A stretch of 64,000 bases of DNA, from contig NC_134422.1 of assembly GCF_030867145.1 (NCBI RefSeq), forward strand, positions 8,318,531 through 8,382,530, in the 5' to 3' direction. A program made the position numbers and the translations under genes. Origin of the DNA: Opisthocomus hoazin. Lineage: Eukaryota > Chordata > Aves > Opisthocomiformes > Opisthocomidae. A model generated the notes under the pieces. It was not told the origin of the DNA. It searched no databases and was given only the letters and a program-made list of their open reading frames with translations. This document shows positions 26,701 to 41,700 of this stretch, piece by piece; the stretch's first letter is position 1, and each line of letters opens with the position of its first letter.

Positions 26701-29700
26701 TTTTTTTATTAAAACCATTTCCTTGTTTGCAAGTTCTGCTGTCCAGGTGTGTCTTGTGCCTATAGATCTGTATGAATCAAGAAAGGGGATTCATATCTGC
26801 AATCTCACTTGCCTGACTTGAGTAAAGCAGGTGTTGAAACCCCTAAGCAGGAATGCTTTGATTTTCGTCAGAAAGGCTCCGCAGGAACGTTTTCTGCTTT
26901 TGCGGTGAACTGAAACCCTGGTCTGGAACTTCAGGCTTTTGAGTTGGTCACCCAGCACCAGACCAGCCAAGACACCACTCTTCCCTGATTATCATGTAGG
27001 CAGTCCTTTCGTGGTGCAGTAGCTAAGCGGAAACTTCTCTGACTTGAAAAGTGCTTCACAACCACTCCCGTGAAAAAACAGTGGGTTTTTGTTTTATTTT
27101 TTGGAAACCACTGACTTTCAGTTGACGTTAGCAATTTAGTTGTGGAATTTACGGCACTAGATCAGACTATTATTAAAATAAGTACCTGAACAGTCTTTCT
27201 AAATTATAGTCAAAAGCACAAAATAAGGAGTGAATATTTTACTTGACTGACTGTAATTCTGACTAGCTGAATATTTAAAAGAAAAATCTCACATTCCATG
27301 GACTAAATGCTATATTTCCATAAACAGGAGTGTTTATCTTCTCCTCTCCCCTTTCTAACATTCCTGCACTTTATCTAATTTATTCTGTTGGGTTGGTAGG
27401 TTTATCAGCACTTTTGATGCCTCCTTACTGAACTTATATATTCTCTTCTGAACTACAGAAAGAGAAGTGTAGCAAAGGCTGTTGTTAACGATCTTCATTT
27501 GTTTTTCTCATGAATACAAAATACTTTCTAGAAAAGTCTATCCTTTTGTGATTGAAACAACTTTTGAATGGAATCACTAGTTAAATACCTTTTCAGCTGA
27601 CGTTGTGAAGCATGTGTAAGTAAAAAAAATACAACTTCATAAAAGGCAATATAAAAAAAAAAGTTTGCTTTCCTACTTCTGCTTATCTAACCTTGCAACA
27701 GGACTTTTCCCAAACTGTCTAAACGGAGCGTCACTCCTACTTATATTAATCACCATTCAGAAACCATAAATTCCACTTAGTAGAAGAATTAGGATTCCCT
27801 CAAAAATTCACAGTGACTCAAAGTAAAAAGTTGCATCTGAAACTTTCTCGAAAGGAGAAATATTTCTCAAGAATTCAGTACTGGTTCTTCCAAGAGAGTC
27901 TGGTCCAACTCCCCCAGCTGCCCGCTTGGCAAGAAGCCCCGTAAGTTGGCAGAAGGGCTGCCAGCTCGCCTATCCTATTTTCCTCTGACGTGATGAATGG
28001 CTTTACATCTTCTCATTAGCAACTGTTGACATGTCTCGTTTTTGTCATGCACTATACAGCTGAACTAGACATGATGAATCTCAAACAGCCCCCCTCCTGC
28101 TTGGAAAACGCACTTCTCCTGAAACGCGCTGCTTTATAATGCACACCAGACGGAAACGGCAGCTGCGTGCTCCTGAGAAAGCATGTGTCCTACACCAACC
28201 AGCGCAGAGAGACCAAGTACACTTTGGGAATGCAAAGCTCTGATCAAGAACCGTGACTGAGCCGTCACCTACCGGTATTTTGCTGTCTGAGGGCAAAATG
28301 AAGCAGTGCAACGTAAACTGACACTTCTGAGTACACTAAACTGTGTGATTTATTACATTATTATTTAACTCTGACTTTCTGAAAACTACATCATTCGTCA
28401 GCTGACCTAACAAAAACTTGCTAACACAATACTGAAATCACAAGCAATGAAACACAATCCTTGCCCTTAGGTCTGAAAACATGTTTAGAAAAAGAAAAAT
28501 CTGAAAGTTTCTGGAAACTTAAAGACAACGTTTGCTGCCTGGAGACAGCAACCAGCAGGCCTAGATGGTTCAAGTGAGCATTGTACCCACAGATGTTACC
28601 GTGCCTGACTTACAGCTCCAGTTATTCATGTACTTTCAGCACACTGACTGTCTAGCGACAAAACCCCATAACTAAATTCATTATGGGGCTCTGGTCACGT
28701 TGCCTAGTGCTTAAAGTGATTATGATTAAAAAGTGTCCTTGAACATCGCTGGGTGCATGGGCACACATACACAAGGCTCCTCAGGGCACAAAGCTCCCAT
28801 TCAAGTCAGCTCAGTTTTTGTGCAAAACCTGCACTTCTTTTAGCAATTCAATCCATAATCCATTTGGTTTAAACACAATTGACCCACACACGCAGCAGAT
28901 GGCCAGTAGAGACAGGTGAGTGGTATTTTATGCTACGCTATGTTAAAGTATTGTCTCTTAAAGGATATCAAAATCTCAAACTGCGAATGTACAAGCAACA
29001 AGAAGACTCAGAGCAAGCACGTCTGTAGATCTGCACTGAGAGGCAACCATCTGCTAAGGCAGAACAGCCAGTGTACCTATGACGTGCAAAGCATCAGCTA
29101 GCAAAAAAAAAAACCCACAAAAACCAACTCAAAAATCCACCTCCAGTGGAAAAAGTCCAAACAAACTAGATGGTAAGTCTCAATTTCCACTTTCAATCTC
29201 AGGATGCGGCCGTTTCACTTTTTCTGTTAAACTAGACATATTGGAACAAGGAAGTATTAGACAGGAATAACCAAAAATTCACGATGCAGTAAGCCATATT
29301 TCATTTCATTTTGTTACAGCATCAAAAATGCACTGCACTCCCATTTGCCTGACATTAATAAGTATTAGGAGAAGCAGATGCACTCTTAACTGCTTATCAT
29401 CAGCGCAAAGTTTTGTTATCCTGGCTGCATCATAAATAAATAATTTCCTTAAAAGGAAAACAGCTTTTGTCATTTTCAAATCTGCTCACAAAAGTTCAGG
29501 CAAGCTGTGTGAAAATATTGTGTGCAGACTTTAAAAAAAAAAGTATATTAAGAAAGATTGTCTCAACAAACTAATGTAACGAAAACACTGGCTTCCTGAT
29601 ACAGGGTTTTGAAACACACTGATGTGTTTCTCAGTGCCATATACTCAGAAATGCAGCAAATTCTCAAAGGATTTTCCCCAATGTTAGGAAGAAAAAAAAG

Positions 29701-32700
29701 ACCCAAAACCAACTCACAGCAATAGTACAGAAAAACATTAAAACCTAAAATGCTTGCAGGACTCAAACCAGTACAGTGTAGATCCATGCTTTGCACAAAA
29801 ATATAATCTGTGAAAAATAAGCAGCTTCCTGATCTCAGGAGTATTTCACAATCACAAGACAGTACCTTCCATCTGATATTGTAAATACTAGCCAAAATCT
29901 GAGTGAAACTAGTGTGGCTACTTCCTGTGTCACAAAACCCATAGAACAGCCCCGTGCTGAGCTGCCTAACACGTATATATCAACTTGAATTTGTCATAAA
30001 GCAAATGTGTCTTTACATTGCATCTTAGAGTACAGCAAACACAACCAGTAACAACCACGAGCTATCAATATGGAAAATCATCTTTTTAATTTCATACAAG
30101 CAAGATGACTGATAAAGGAATAGAGGAAGACTTAGTCAAACTTAACTATTATTACGAACAGCACTTTGTAAATTCTAAGGACTTCAGTAATTCTATACCA
30201 AGTCCATGAGCTTATTTTACTATTCCAGTGAACAGAACACTTTTTTTTTTCCCCCAGAAAGAAGTCACTGTTTGGGCTTGGGGTTATTACGATGTCAATA
30301 TTCTTCCCACGTTAGTACTATGATTAACACAGTGACTTCATACTCCACACAGGCAAAAAGCTGTGTAATCTCAGTATTATCTATGATGAAAGTAAATGTT
30401 GACTTTTTAATCTGTAACATTATATGTATCTGTATGCATCAAGTACATACACACAGCGGTTGCCTTTAAAAAGTCATAATTTGCCAACAGCTGTCACACA
30501 GAGATGTCAAATTACCATCATTTTTGCAAATGTTTCAAAAAGGAGATCTCTGCAGTCGTGTGGGAAGACTGGGAGGTGCTTGCTTTTCCTTTTCTTTTTT
30601 TAATAGATTCTTCTGTAGAAGTGCACTGCACGAAACTATCAACAATGGGCAGTAAGTGGTGCAGTTCCACACATTTTGCTAATTTTAAGCACACAAACCA
30701 CTTCTTTCACCAACTACATTTAAATAGGATGTTTAACTTTCAATCTACTCGAGTGTTTGAATGATGTAAAGTGCCCCAAAGATTATGGGAATGGCACAGA
30801 AAACCCCACAAAGCATTCTAACTATGGGGACAAAAGTTTATTTATTTCAATGTCTATACTGTCCCTTACCTTGAGCTCCGCTGACTATGGGCCCACAGGC
30901 AAAGCACACCACCACAAGCGTGCTCTTTTGCCCACTCTCCCTGCACAGCTGAAGCACAAGCAGGAACTGACTGCGAATGAAGTGCTTGCCTTTCTTCTTT
31001 TCTCCCCCAGAGAGCAGGGTCACTCTAGGTTCAAGTCATTGGTAGGGCAGAGCAAGCATGCCTACTGTACAGCTTTCAGGTAGGTATTACCTAACTTTCA
31101 CATCAGGGATGTAAAACAGAGCACGTTCTCAGCTGGTAATCTCCTTCAGCTGAACATCACATTTAACAAAATGAAAAATGCATTTATCCATGTTTCTCAA
31201 GCTTGTTAAATGTGTCTGTGACTGTAGGTTGTAGTCCCAATTTTCTAATAACAGCTGTCAAACCACAGAACACGGACATGATGGAAAGCGTATTCTTAGT
31301 ACACAGCAGACAACTTAAGCTCCTTTACGTTTGGTCATTTATTTTTCCAGTGCTTTTGAATTAGGAACTCATTCGTAGGAGGTGAAACGCATGTACTTCA
31401 GATACTTTGTATCTGTAGCTACTTTTGCTACTACTCCCTCTTGACAAACTTACTTTGGTTTCCCTCAGCAGAAACTGCAAATCCCGCCCGCTGAGTATAC
31501 CATGGTTTTTCACGTAGCCGGGAATGTAAATAGTGCTGGTCCCGTGAACAGTTCCATGGACTTCCATATAGGTGTGGATGGTGTCCAGATAAGCCTTCTT
31601 ATCCTGTAATAGCAACAATAAAATATTATCAGTCTTTATACATTTCAAGCACTGAGGTTCAATCAGAGCTGGTTTTTATCTCCTGTACAACGAGAGCCAG
31701 AAAGAGAAGTTCACTCATTCTTACGTGATTTCTATAATAGTTGATCTTTCATTCCATTATTAGTTGTGTTCCCTACTAGACTGGAAGAAAACCGTAGCAT
31801 TTTTATTCATGGTATAGATATAAATAAATCAATGCCAAGGTCCTATTAATTTCTAATTGGACAAAAAACAGGTCACCATCAGATAGCTGTAATCTCAGCA
31901 TGCCTAAACGACACTTGGCCTAAAACTAATAAACAAGTCATTTTGAAATATAAAATTATTACTCTGCTTTTGTTAGAGATGTGAATTCATTATTTATTCT
32001 CATCTTTGTGAAGAAAAGGGTAAATCTCACCCTAGTAACTTACACTCTTGCCAACTGAATAACTGCATACACATCTTTATCTAAATATCTAGTACCTGAG
32101 TCCCATGAGATACCTACAAATATTCCACTTACCTAAAGTTTTAAAGAGATTTCATAAAAGACCCAGAGAAGAGTAATGGCTTTAGTGTTCCATTACAAAA
32201 AAAATAAACACAGCACACCACCCTAGTTTGCAAACAAGAATTACTTTAATTTTCGATGCCATATGGTTTTCGAGTTTTAAAGACTACTAGCATTCCAAAA
32301 GCAATTAGCTGTAGACTGTATTTACAGCCAGTACGCAGCACAGATCAGAGAGACTCTCCCTCAATATTTGCATATAGTCTTAGTAATAGCTTTAAAATCA
32401 GGCAACAGGTTTCTGTACTTCTTGGCAGCAAGAGAGTTTTTGAGAATTCTACTTTCACTCACTATTTTTGTCATGTAAATTCTATACACTGTTCCTCCAC
32501 GGCCCTGTGTGAAAGCTGGCCAACAATTTTACAGAAGTTCATTCAAAGGGCAAGTAGCCTTGTGAAAATGCTGTCTTCTCTAATCTCGGAGGAGCAATAA
32601 GGTATCAGACCTTGGAGAGTGAACACTATCACTTCTTAAAACTTCCTTGCTAAAGTAATTGTTGGTATGCATTCAAATACATAGGGTATTTAATGTCACA

Positions 32701-35700
32701 TAACAACTGGCTTCTAGCTTTAGCCTGCTCGACTGGTGATACCGTTTGTGATGAAGTAGGCTGCCTGCCTCATTGCTACGTCGCCCTGTTCTGGTAGCTA
32801 TGCCAAGGTCACACCAATCAGACTGTCCTGGGCTAAGTATTCTATAAAACAGGCAACAAATGGAGACAAATGTGCTTTCTTGTCTGAGATGGTTGCTTTT
32901 ATTGTTAATTAACACAAATTATTTAAGAAACTAAAAGCTTGCTCCATTTTTTAGTTTTCCTTCTACTTCAAATCTGAATCACTCTGACAGAGATGTTCTC
33001 CCCATTATTTGTCAAGCAGCATAATTAGAAACTGCTGAGAAGCTCATACATTTTGTTAAGAGAAAGTCCGTTGTAGAACTACTTCTTTGCAGATGTGCAG
33101 GAGAAATATAAATGGAGTAGCCTGGTCTTGTTTCCAGAATGCAGCAGTGGTCTGTGGCTTGAGACACGCTGGAACCCTGCCTGCCTGGCTTCCAGTAGAA
33201 ACAGAGCCTATGAGTTAGGCTTTAGGGTTCTGAGTGGGAAGAGCAGGCAAAGCAGCACAGGTACTACTGACATGATGTGCCTATGGTCAGAACACTAACG
33301 CACTAACACTGACTCAGATCACACAGATTGATGACACGAACGCACTCTCTAACTCCAGAAAAATCTGAGAAGCAACCAGCTAGAAAGAACAAAACCAGGA
33401 TTATCTAAAACTGCACTTACTTCTTTTAACTATTTCATTGACAATTTTACAAACCTGTTACAGAATATTTAGCTGCTCTAAAATATTTGACATTAAATCT
33501 ATTTAGGTTTTACAATCTTTCTAACTGCATTATTGGCTGTAGGACTGTTGACGATTTTATATAGGCTCAAAAAGCCATTCTGGAAGAAAAATCATTATTG
33601 AACAGAGACACAACTTTTGGCCCAAGCTGTCCATGAACCACTGGTCTCTGGTGTCTGTGAAACATGCCTGATTTCGCATTCTTCCTTACACATAAAGTTT
33701 TGGCTATTTTTGGAGACAGAAGACTGGACTAGATAAATCTTTGATCTGAACTGGCCTTGCTGCCATCTTATTATCTTTAGTAGCTCATTTTCAAAGATGA
33801 ATGTGAAATGGACCAAAAGAAGCGTAACATTTTCACGTCTCCTGTTTATATGTGATGCCAATAAAAACCTAGTGGGATTCCAAAATGCATCTGTGAAGTC
33901 TGCTTAAATTCTATTGGAAACATTCCAATACATACAATGGACATTGAATTTAACCCAAAGTATTCCCTAAATCATCGTTAACAACAAAGTGAATCTTCCT
34001 ACTATATCCACATGCTGTCCTGTATATAAATGCCAGCACTTGATGACTACAAAACAGGGAATACAGTACTAAAAAAATAAAGGAGTATACTAAGATAGGA
34101 TGAAAAGAACAGGCTTCCATGCTGTATTTACAGTAGTATTTTTGGTGAGCAGAGGGTTTTTACTTCAACCCCTAAAGTTACAAAAACATGTAGCAAACAC
34201 TAACAATAAATTCAAATTAACTGAGCAGACATACAAGTTATATTGAAAATTAATATATAACCAATCAACACAACTTAGGAAGACAAAGCAAAAGCAGTGA
34301 TAAAATCAGCATGTTTTAAGCATCTCTGAAAGTGCACACAAAACATTAAATTAACCACCCATAACCTTAATTTGGAACATTACTTAACCATATGATTGAC
34401 TTCTCTCCTGATTCAGAGTCTAAAACCACAGATAAAACATTTAGTATCCCAAACAGCATCAGTTTTTCCATCCATAATATTTAGAAAAATAACGGACTTT
34501 TAAATGGTGTCCCCAGGTTTACACCTCCACACGACAGGGTAACCACTGTAGACTGCGCTACAGTCTATAGAAATAATTTTTCCTCACAACAAAGACCTTA
34601 TAGATAGACAGGCATAAGTAAAGGGACCAATAGGTAAAAAATTTATGAATTAGTTTTCAAATCAAAAAGGTAAAAGCATGAAAAAACAACACACACAAGC
34701 TGGGAAAAATCTTTCATCCCCTAAAGGGCAACGCTTTTTCTTTTAATCAAACGAAATTTTTAAAGAACAATGGGAACCGAGAGCTGCATCTTCCCTTTGT
34801 TCCCTGTACATAAAACAATTGTTCTTCACTTTTCCAAAAGTCTTTCTTTCTGAAGGAAACAAACCAAAAAAAGCCCAACCAAAACCCGGCAAGCACAACC
34901 CAAAAAACAATCGCTCCTTTAATCCCTTATTCAGTTTGAATCAAAATCTACTGCTTCCATAATCATCTACGAAGTACCATAAAAATACCGTTAGCGCCTT
35001 GTACCTTACACAAATCTCACTAACATTTGTCTCCTTTTGCATTTAGTTACTCCTGAACTTCCACATTCCTTGTAGAGACATGTTATTTTGGATCATAAAA
35101 GTATATATTGTAATAAGCCACTTCACAAAAATAATCAGGGCACATAATTCAATTCTAAGCATCAAAAACACTGAATTAAAAATGAGAGACTGTAAATATG
35201 GCATTTATAAATAGAAAGGCTACAAGCAAATAAATCAAGAAATGTGATTTGCGAACAAAATATCAACATTCCTTCAACTGTTAATCCACTTTCTGAGTTT
35301 GCTGCTTGGGTGCAGACATAAATAATTCTTTTAGCTTAAACCATTTGACAGTGAACTCCAGATTTTTGCTTTCTCCAAAACGAATTCAAAGACAAAAGAT
35401 CATGGGCTGCTGGCTAGTAATGCAAAATCAACATTGTCTGCAGAGTTTGTATCAGGCTGTGCTATTCACCCATGTCTGCTGTCCACACTGCAAATCTAGA
35501 CTTTGAGCATGAAAGAAACCATGTAAGAAAACAAAAAAAAGGCAAATTATTTCTCCTCAGAATCAAAATGGAAGAGTAATGGTGAGTAACAGTCATACAA
35601 ACCTTTTCTGAAACAATTTTTCAGCAGATAAAATAAACATGCCATTCAGCAAAGTACTTTTTGTTGATCATTGACTGCAGAACTGTTATTACTGTTCATC

Positions 35701-38700
35701 AATTATTTCCACCTACTTTTAAAAGCCTCATGATAAGGCCTTTCTCATCACAAAAATCAGACGACAACTGTCTATAATAAAGTCTTTCCCTAGGACAACG
35801 TTGACAAGACGACACAGTCTGAAGGGTTGAAATTTTAAGTTTGGTGGGCGAAAAATTTAAGTACAAAAGCACGTGGTAGAAACACGATGCATTAAGTATT
35901 CAACTCTGCTTTTAGTTTGCTTGATGTGGTAGATGGTGGCAATTAACAACTCTGCTTTACCTTCAGTTTGCCAGTCTGAGGTTATCACAGTACTTTGCGA
36001 TTTTAGACCATTTGGGTACCCTCACAAACACCAGAGCTTCAGCCCTGAATGAAACTAAGCACCACATATGCAGAACTACAGGCCAACTACATTATAGAAG
36101 AGCTTGATTCAGAGTCCTGAACTGGTTTATGGGGTGAGGGTTCAAACTGCAACATGTATGTAAAACAGCCCATACACCCAGTCTCACTTTCTTACACTGA
36201 AAAAGTCGGAAGACAATGGTTTTATAAAGCTTGACAAACGCAACTCAAAAAGTAAGTACTGGGACAGAGCTTTGTGTATACCCTAAATGCACATTGTTAT
36301 GTCTAGAAGTCCTAAAATCTGTGTGCTTATTTGCCAAAATATCAAGTCCAAGGTAAGCCAAAATCCAGTGTGTATGCAATGTATGACAACTGAGATTGTG
36401 ACACAAATATAAGATTGGAAAATCTCTCTTTTTGAGAAGTGTCACACTCTCAAAGACTTGTCAAGACATCCTTAAATAATGAAAACCCTGTCTACCGGGG
36501 AACCACAAGAGAGCACAAATGCTGAAGAATTCAATGTTCAACAATATTATATTAAGAGAGTTAAACAGATACAGTGGTAAATCACAAGGAGTAGACGATA
36601 TCTGTTGGAGTTCAAATATGAAACTTTCGAACTGCTAGCCACGGCGTACTTCATGCAGAGTACTGAATTTATAAATGGCTCTGGAGAGGATTCGGTGATT
36701 CATGACCAGCAAGTGTGAATTCTACACTGAACAAATTATCTGAAATTTAAACTGTTAACTATAGGACCATATAAACCCAACAAAATGACAATAGTCAATT
36801 GTTTCTGTAGAAGGAAATCCTCTCTCATCAAATTGGTAGTGTGCTCTGAAAAAGCCAATCAGCATGTAGAAACTCTTTAAAAGCTCTTAAAGGAATTAAA
36901 TCTCTTGAGGATAGAAGGGAATCACCCTTATGAATGAACAGTCATCACGCGAAAGAATAGTGACAAAGTGGGCAGTCAATACATACTATTCAGAGTAGCA
37001 AAACCAAATGAAACTCACTTCAAAATGTTGCAGAAAAACATCACAATGCTGAACACTTACAGTTGTAAAGCTTTTGAAAAAGCCCCTTCGGTAATCTGAG
37101 ACCTGAGTGACTAGGAAACAGAACGACCCATACATTCAATATAAAGTGATGCGTGTGTTGAAAACCAGTCTGAGCTTCACATACGAATAACGGTCCTGAG
37201 CTAACCAGGGTCACTCAAGAGTGAAGATTTTGCATTATGATAAAATATTATTATGGTCCATGAAAACATTCCCATGTTCAGTAGCAGTCAGTCCACCCAC
37301 CAACCAATTCAATGATAGGAAGTATTTGAACAGGAACAGAGAAATGGAGAACATCACTGAACTGTTCTATAAAAACACAGTTCTCTCCCTCCTCAAACAC
37401 CGTTGGAGTCCTGGTCCCTTTCCTCAAAAAGAAGCCAAGAACACTGGACGCAGTTCTGAGAAGGGCAAGAAGGATCCAAGCTACAGATTGGTTTCCACTG
37501 TTACATAGAGAAATCTATAACAAATTCATTAACAATTCTTCACCTTGGAAAAAACAACTTCGCAGAATATGAGAGAGGTTTACAAAACCATAGTTGGCAT
37601 AAGGAATGTGGATAATGCCTGACCATTCATAATGTCCTGATACAAAGGAAGCCAAACAAAGCAGGAAGGAGGCAGGCTTAGAAAAACCCTAAAGTTAATG
37701 GCTTCTTGTGCAATAGGTCAGAGATTTGAGGGGCTCCATGACACAGAATGTTGTGGATACAAGAAATCTTGCAAAGGTTCCTGATCAGATCAGTGCTCTG
37801 AGGACAGCTCTTACTGAGATCTCAGAAGTTCGTCAACAGACAGTTAGTTTACCAATAGACAATCAGAAATTCCCTGAGCTGAAAAGAAAGAAAATATGCA
37901 AAGAAAGTATTATGTAACCTTGCCATGCTTTTACTCTTCCCTGAATGTCCATTTCTGGCCTCTCTGCTAAGCGCCTGCCACATACATCTGCATAAAATAC
38001 ACACCAGCGTGCACACATGCATATATATATATATAAAATTTATTTGCTATACAATCTTTGCAGAACGAATGAATAAAACATCTCAGTAAAGACCTGGGTT
38101 CTTCAAGATCTGCCAAAAATCCTACTTCTTCACTTCCCTGTCCTCGTCTTTATCTATTTCAGTCAGCATTTCTTGCAGTTTTTCATCCATGAAGTTTACT
38201 CTTTTTTTTTTTTCTTTACACTGAGGTTTTTGAAAGATTTGACAATTTCACTGTCAGGTAATGCGCACTAATGCCTAATCAGGAATCTCCTGTCCTTTGA
38301 ATGGAAATTTCCAGAACTAACAATAAGACATGGTGTGCACTGTTAGTGCTGAAGCAGAAAAGTGCAAGGGTACAGAAGAAAATAGGAAGTGAGACCACAG
38401 GAAGAAAAGGTTATGTTGGTTTTGTGATAATCAAATACTAGTAGATGATTGCCTTAATTGGTATTGTAAGAGCTCATTGATTCATCTTGTACCTGCAGAG
38501 TTCTAAAAAAAGAGCAGCTGATCACTGACCTGTCCAAAAGGTAAATATTCATGGAAAACATTTTTTTCTTTCTTCCTTCATAATTAATGAAACCCTAATT
38601 TTCATAATAAATGTTAAAAAATAAGCCTTCAAAAGTGTATATACATGTATACTTGTTTACTGCACCTACAGCTGCTCATTTGCTTTGATTTACTTGCTTT

Positions 38701-41700
38701 TTTGATCCATACTTCATTCAGAAGCAAATGGCAAATTTCAGAAATGTTGCTGAACTGAAGTGTCTGGCTCATTTCAACTTGTTATGTGGCATAAAGCAGG
38801 ACAGTGCTCCTGGTGCCTGGTGCGAGCAACTAGGGCAAGTTTCAATCAGTAGATAAGGCCACAGTGCTGTTGCAAATTTGGAGGAAGACAAAATAAGAAC
38901 ACCACAAGACAAGTTTGTGAGTGCACTGACCACATGGGAGACAAAAGTTGAGAAGGATATTTTCTCCCTTTCCTTATGTTTCTTTTAGCTTAAAAAACGA
39001 AATGCAGTGTTCAGCCAAAGTATGTTGCTAAATAGGAAGCACAAAAACCAATCAGAAGGAAGCAAAAGGCAATGCTGCCAGCAGCGAGACACTGATCTGC
39101 ACCTAACAGAACCATTCCTAAAAGTATAATTTTTCCTCTCTTGACTTTTCCCCATTTTTGTCCTCCCACTCCAAGCAAGAGGGCATACAACGAGGAAATT
39201 ACATGCCACATAGATCTATTAAGGCTGCTACTACGAACAGCCTTGGTTATATACTTTCCCGCTGAGAAAAAGCTAAATGTAACCATTTCCCATCTCCAGT
39301 TCTTCAAAACTTGTGCAGACAGTATACATTTAAGAAGAATGCCCATCTTGTCAAGCGGCATTAGTAACAAACTGACACATTATTTTGCCTTTAAATATAT
39401 AAACATTTTTACAGCAACTCCACTTCAATACACTATAATACAATCCATTAAAGCAATCATCATATGATTGTATGTTATGCACTGGTGGGTATTTTCCGAT
39501 ACAAACAAAATCCTGACTTCTCGCACAGCACCCCACAAAAAACAAATAGCAAACAGTGTAAAATGCATCTAGACTCTTTTTTCTTTTCAGAATTAAGGGT
39601 AGAAGTATGGGAATAGTATGGCAGGAAGTTGCAGGAAGAAGAACAAAGCAAAGACTTAGACCAAAACAGGAGCTAAAATGACACGAAAAGCTTCAAACAT
39701 TCCCTTTTATTTGAAATGTTCTGTACTTAAAGCCAATTATGATAAAAGAGAGCACTATGGGTCTCACTCATTTTATTCATTCCTTCTTTTTCACTTAGGC
39801 AGAGACAGGTCTCTCCTTATCACTGCCAGAAATCCCAGACAAAAACCCAAACCTTTGATTATAAACATACACATCCAAAACTTGGCAGATGTTGTCCCTG
39901 ATAGCTTACCTCTAAGGATAATCTTCAGAAATGTAGCTAAATTCTTTAGAGCCTCCTACTTGCAGTCCCCAACTCACTTAAGACCTATTTAGTTATCAGA
40001 GGGAAGTAAACAAGATGTTTCTTACAGTGCCTGCAGCTTACACCCTTCCTGACCTCCAGCAAGACGTACCCAGACTTGCCCGCTGCAATACGGGATGAAC
40101 GCCGCTGCTCCCAGGCCATGGGCTCACATTTTTTTCTGTATTCAGCAGAGCTGACAGAATTCAGCACTGTATTCCTCCCCCTGTTACTCATCATGTTCAC
40201 GCCACAGTTTAACCCCAGGGAATGATGTGGGAAGACAGAAGATTGTCTGTAAGCAACCCATAATTCTCTAGCTACATTAACCTGGTTAGCGCACACAGCT
40301 TAAGCAGGTGGTCTGAACTAGCCTTTCCAACTCTGCCCAGCCATGCAGCAGAGCTGGGGAACATGGTGATTTTGGGCAAAGATGAAATGACAAGTAATTT
40401 GGCATCTTTGGCATCTTTTTGTTTTTCCTCCTTTTTTTTTTTTTTTTTTTTAACAGGCCTAGCCAGATGCAGAAAAGGACCCATGTCCACGGCTACACAA
40501 AAGCAGGATGGCAGTTAGCTATTCCAATTCCACCCCCAGGGGAAAAAAGGTCCTGTGCATACCTCAGTTCCATTTCAACCTGCTTGGTTTAAAATTAAAC
40601 AATTTATTTGCAACTGCTGTTCCCCAAAAGCACCTTAATTTGGGGACTGGAACGCTCTCCCCTTCACACTGTGCTTCTGTAACAACTGATCAGACCCAGC
40701 ACTGACATCTGTATACTGTGGAGATTACACTTCTTGTTAATTGGCCATGTTCAATATTAAGAAGAGTAGCAGGATAAATAGATTAGGCTGGTTCTGTACA
40801 AGCCATGGTGGCAGATGAAAAGAACACTGAACAGCGAAAATGAAGGAAACATGAAATAAGCAAATTACACAGACACAGGATTAGTTCAGGCTTTCTGTTG
40901 ATCACAAGAACTGGATTTTATCACTCCAGATAAGACATCCCACACTGTCACCGATTCAAAGCCTATCTGCAGTGATTGCACTTCTTGTACCAGTGCATAT
41001 GGGCATGACTGCAGTTACAGTCTGTACGTTACAATTTTAAGTGCTTGATGTTACAAAAATACAGTAAGCATTTTAATATGGCCAGGTACTGAGTCACACA
41101 TCTTGGAAGCAACAAGACAAGAAATACCTACAGAAACGGAGCAGTGATTTGAAAAGCAACAATTCTAAAAAATGATACAAGGCTCTCGGCTGAGAAGTCG
41201 TCTATACACAAGCTCCTAATGGTGAAAAGGGGCTATGCCTAACAACGCATATAGTATTTCTTTTTGATTTGGTGCTCATATAGCTCGTGTGCCCTTTGCT
41301 AACGTTCACATTTCCATAGGAATGTGAATAATCTTGAAAAGGTTCAGAGAAAACAGACACGTGAGAACACTTCTGGGTTAGAAAGCACCAAGCTCTCAGT
41401 GGTTCAGCATATACAGGCTTTTCAGGAGACAACTATGAGTTACTTTGACTTCAACCTATATATTCCTACAGGGAAACAGAACAGAAACAACATCAGTCCA
41501 GTGGACAAAGCCTGTAACTGCTACTAAGACTGGAAATTACCATTTGGAAATCTGTACCAGACATAAAGCAGAATCTTAAGAGAGAAGACAATTACTCAAG
41601 GATTTTACCAGAGAAAGTAGTGGGGGTTCCATTATGTGCTATTCAAAAATCAAGAATGGATGTTCTTTTCAAAAAAGCCGTGTTTTTGTCTTAAGCAGGC

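Noticed and set aside
40432..40451. Poly(T) as the tail of a processed pseudogene or SINE
   Set aside because: Adjacent sequence has no recognisable coding remnant, no poly(A) signal and no obvious target-site duplication.
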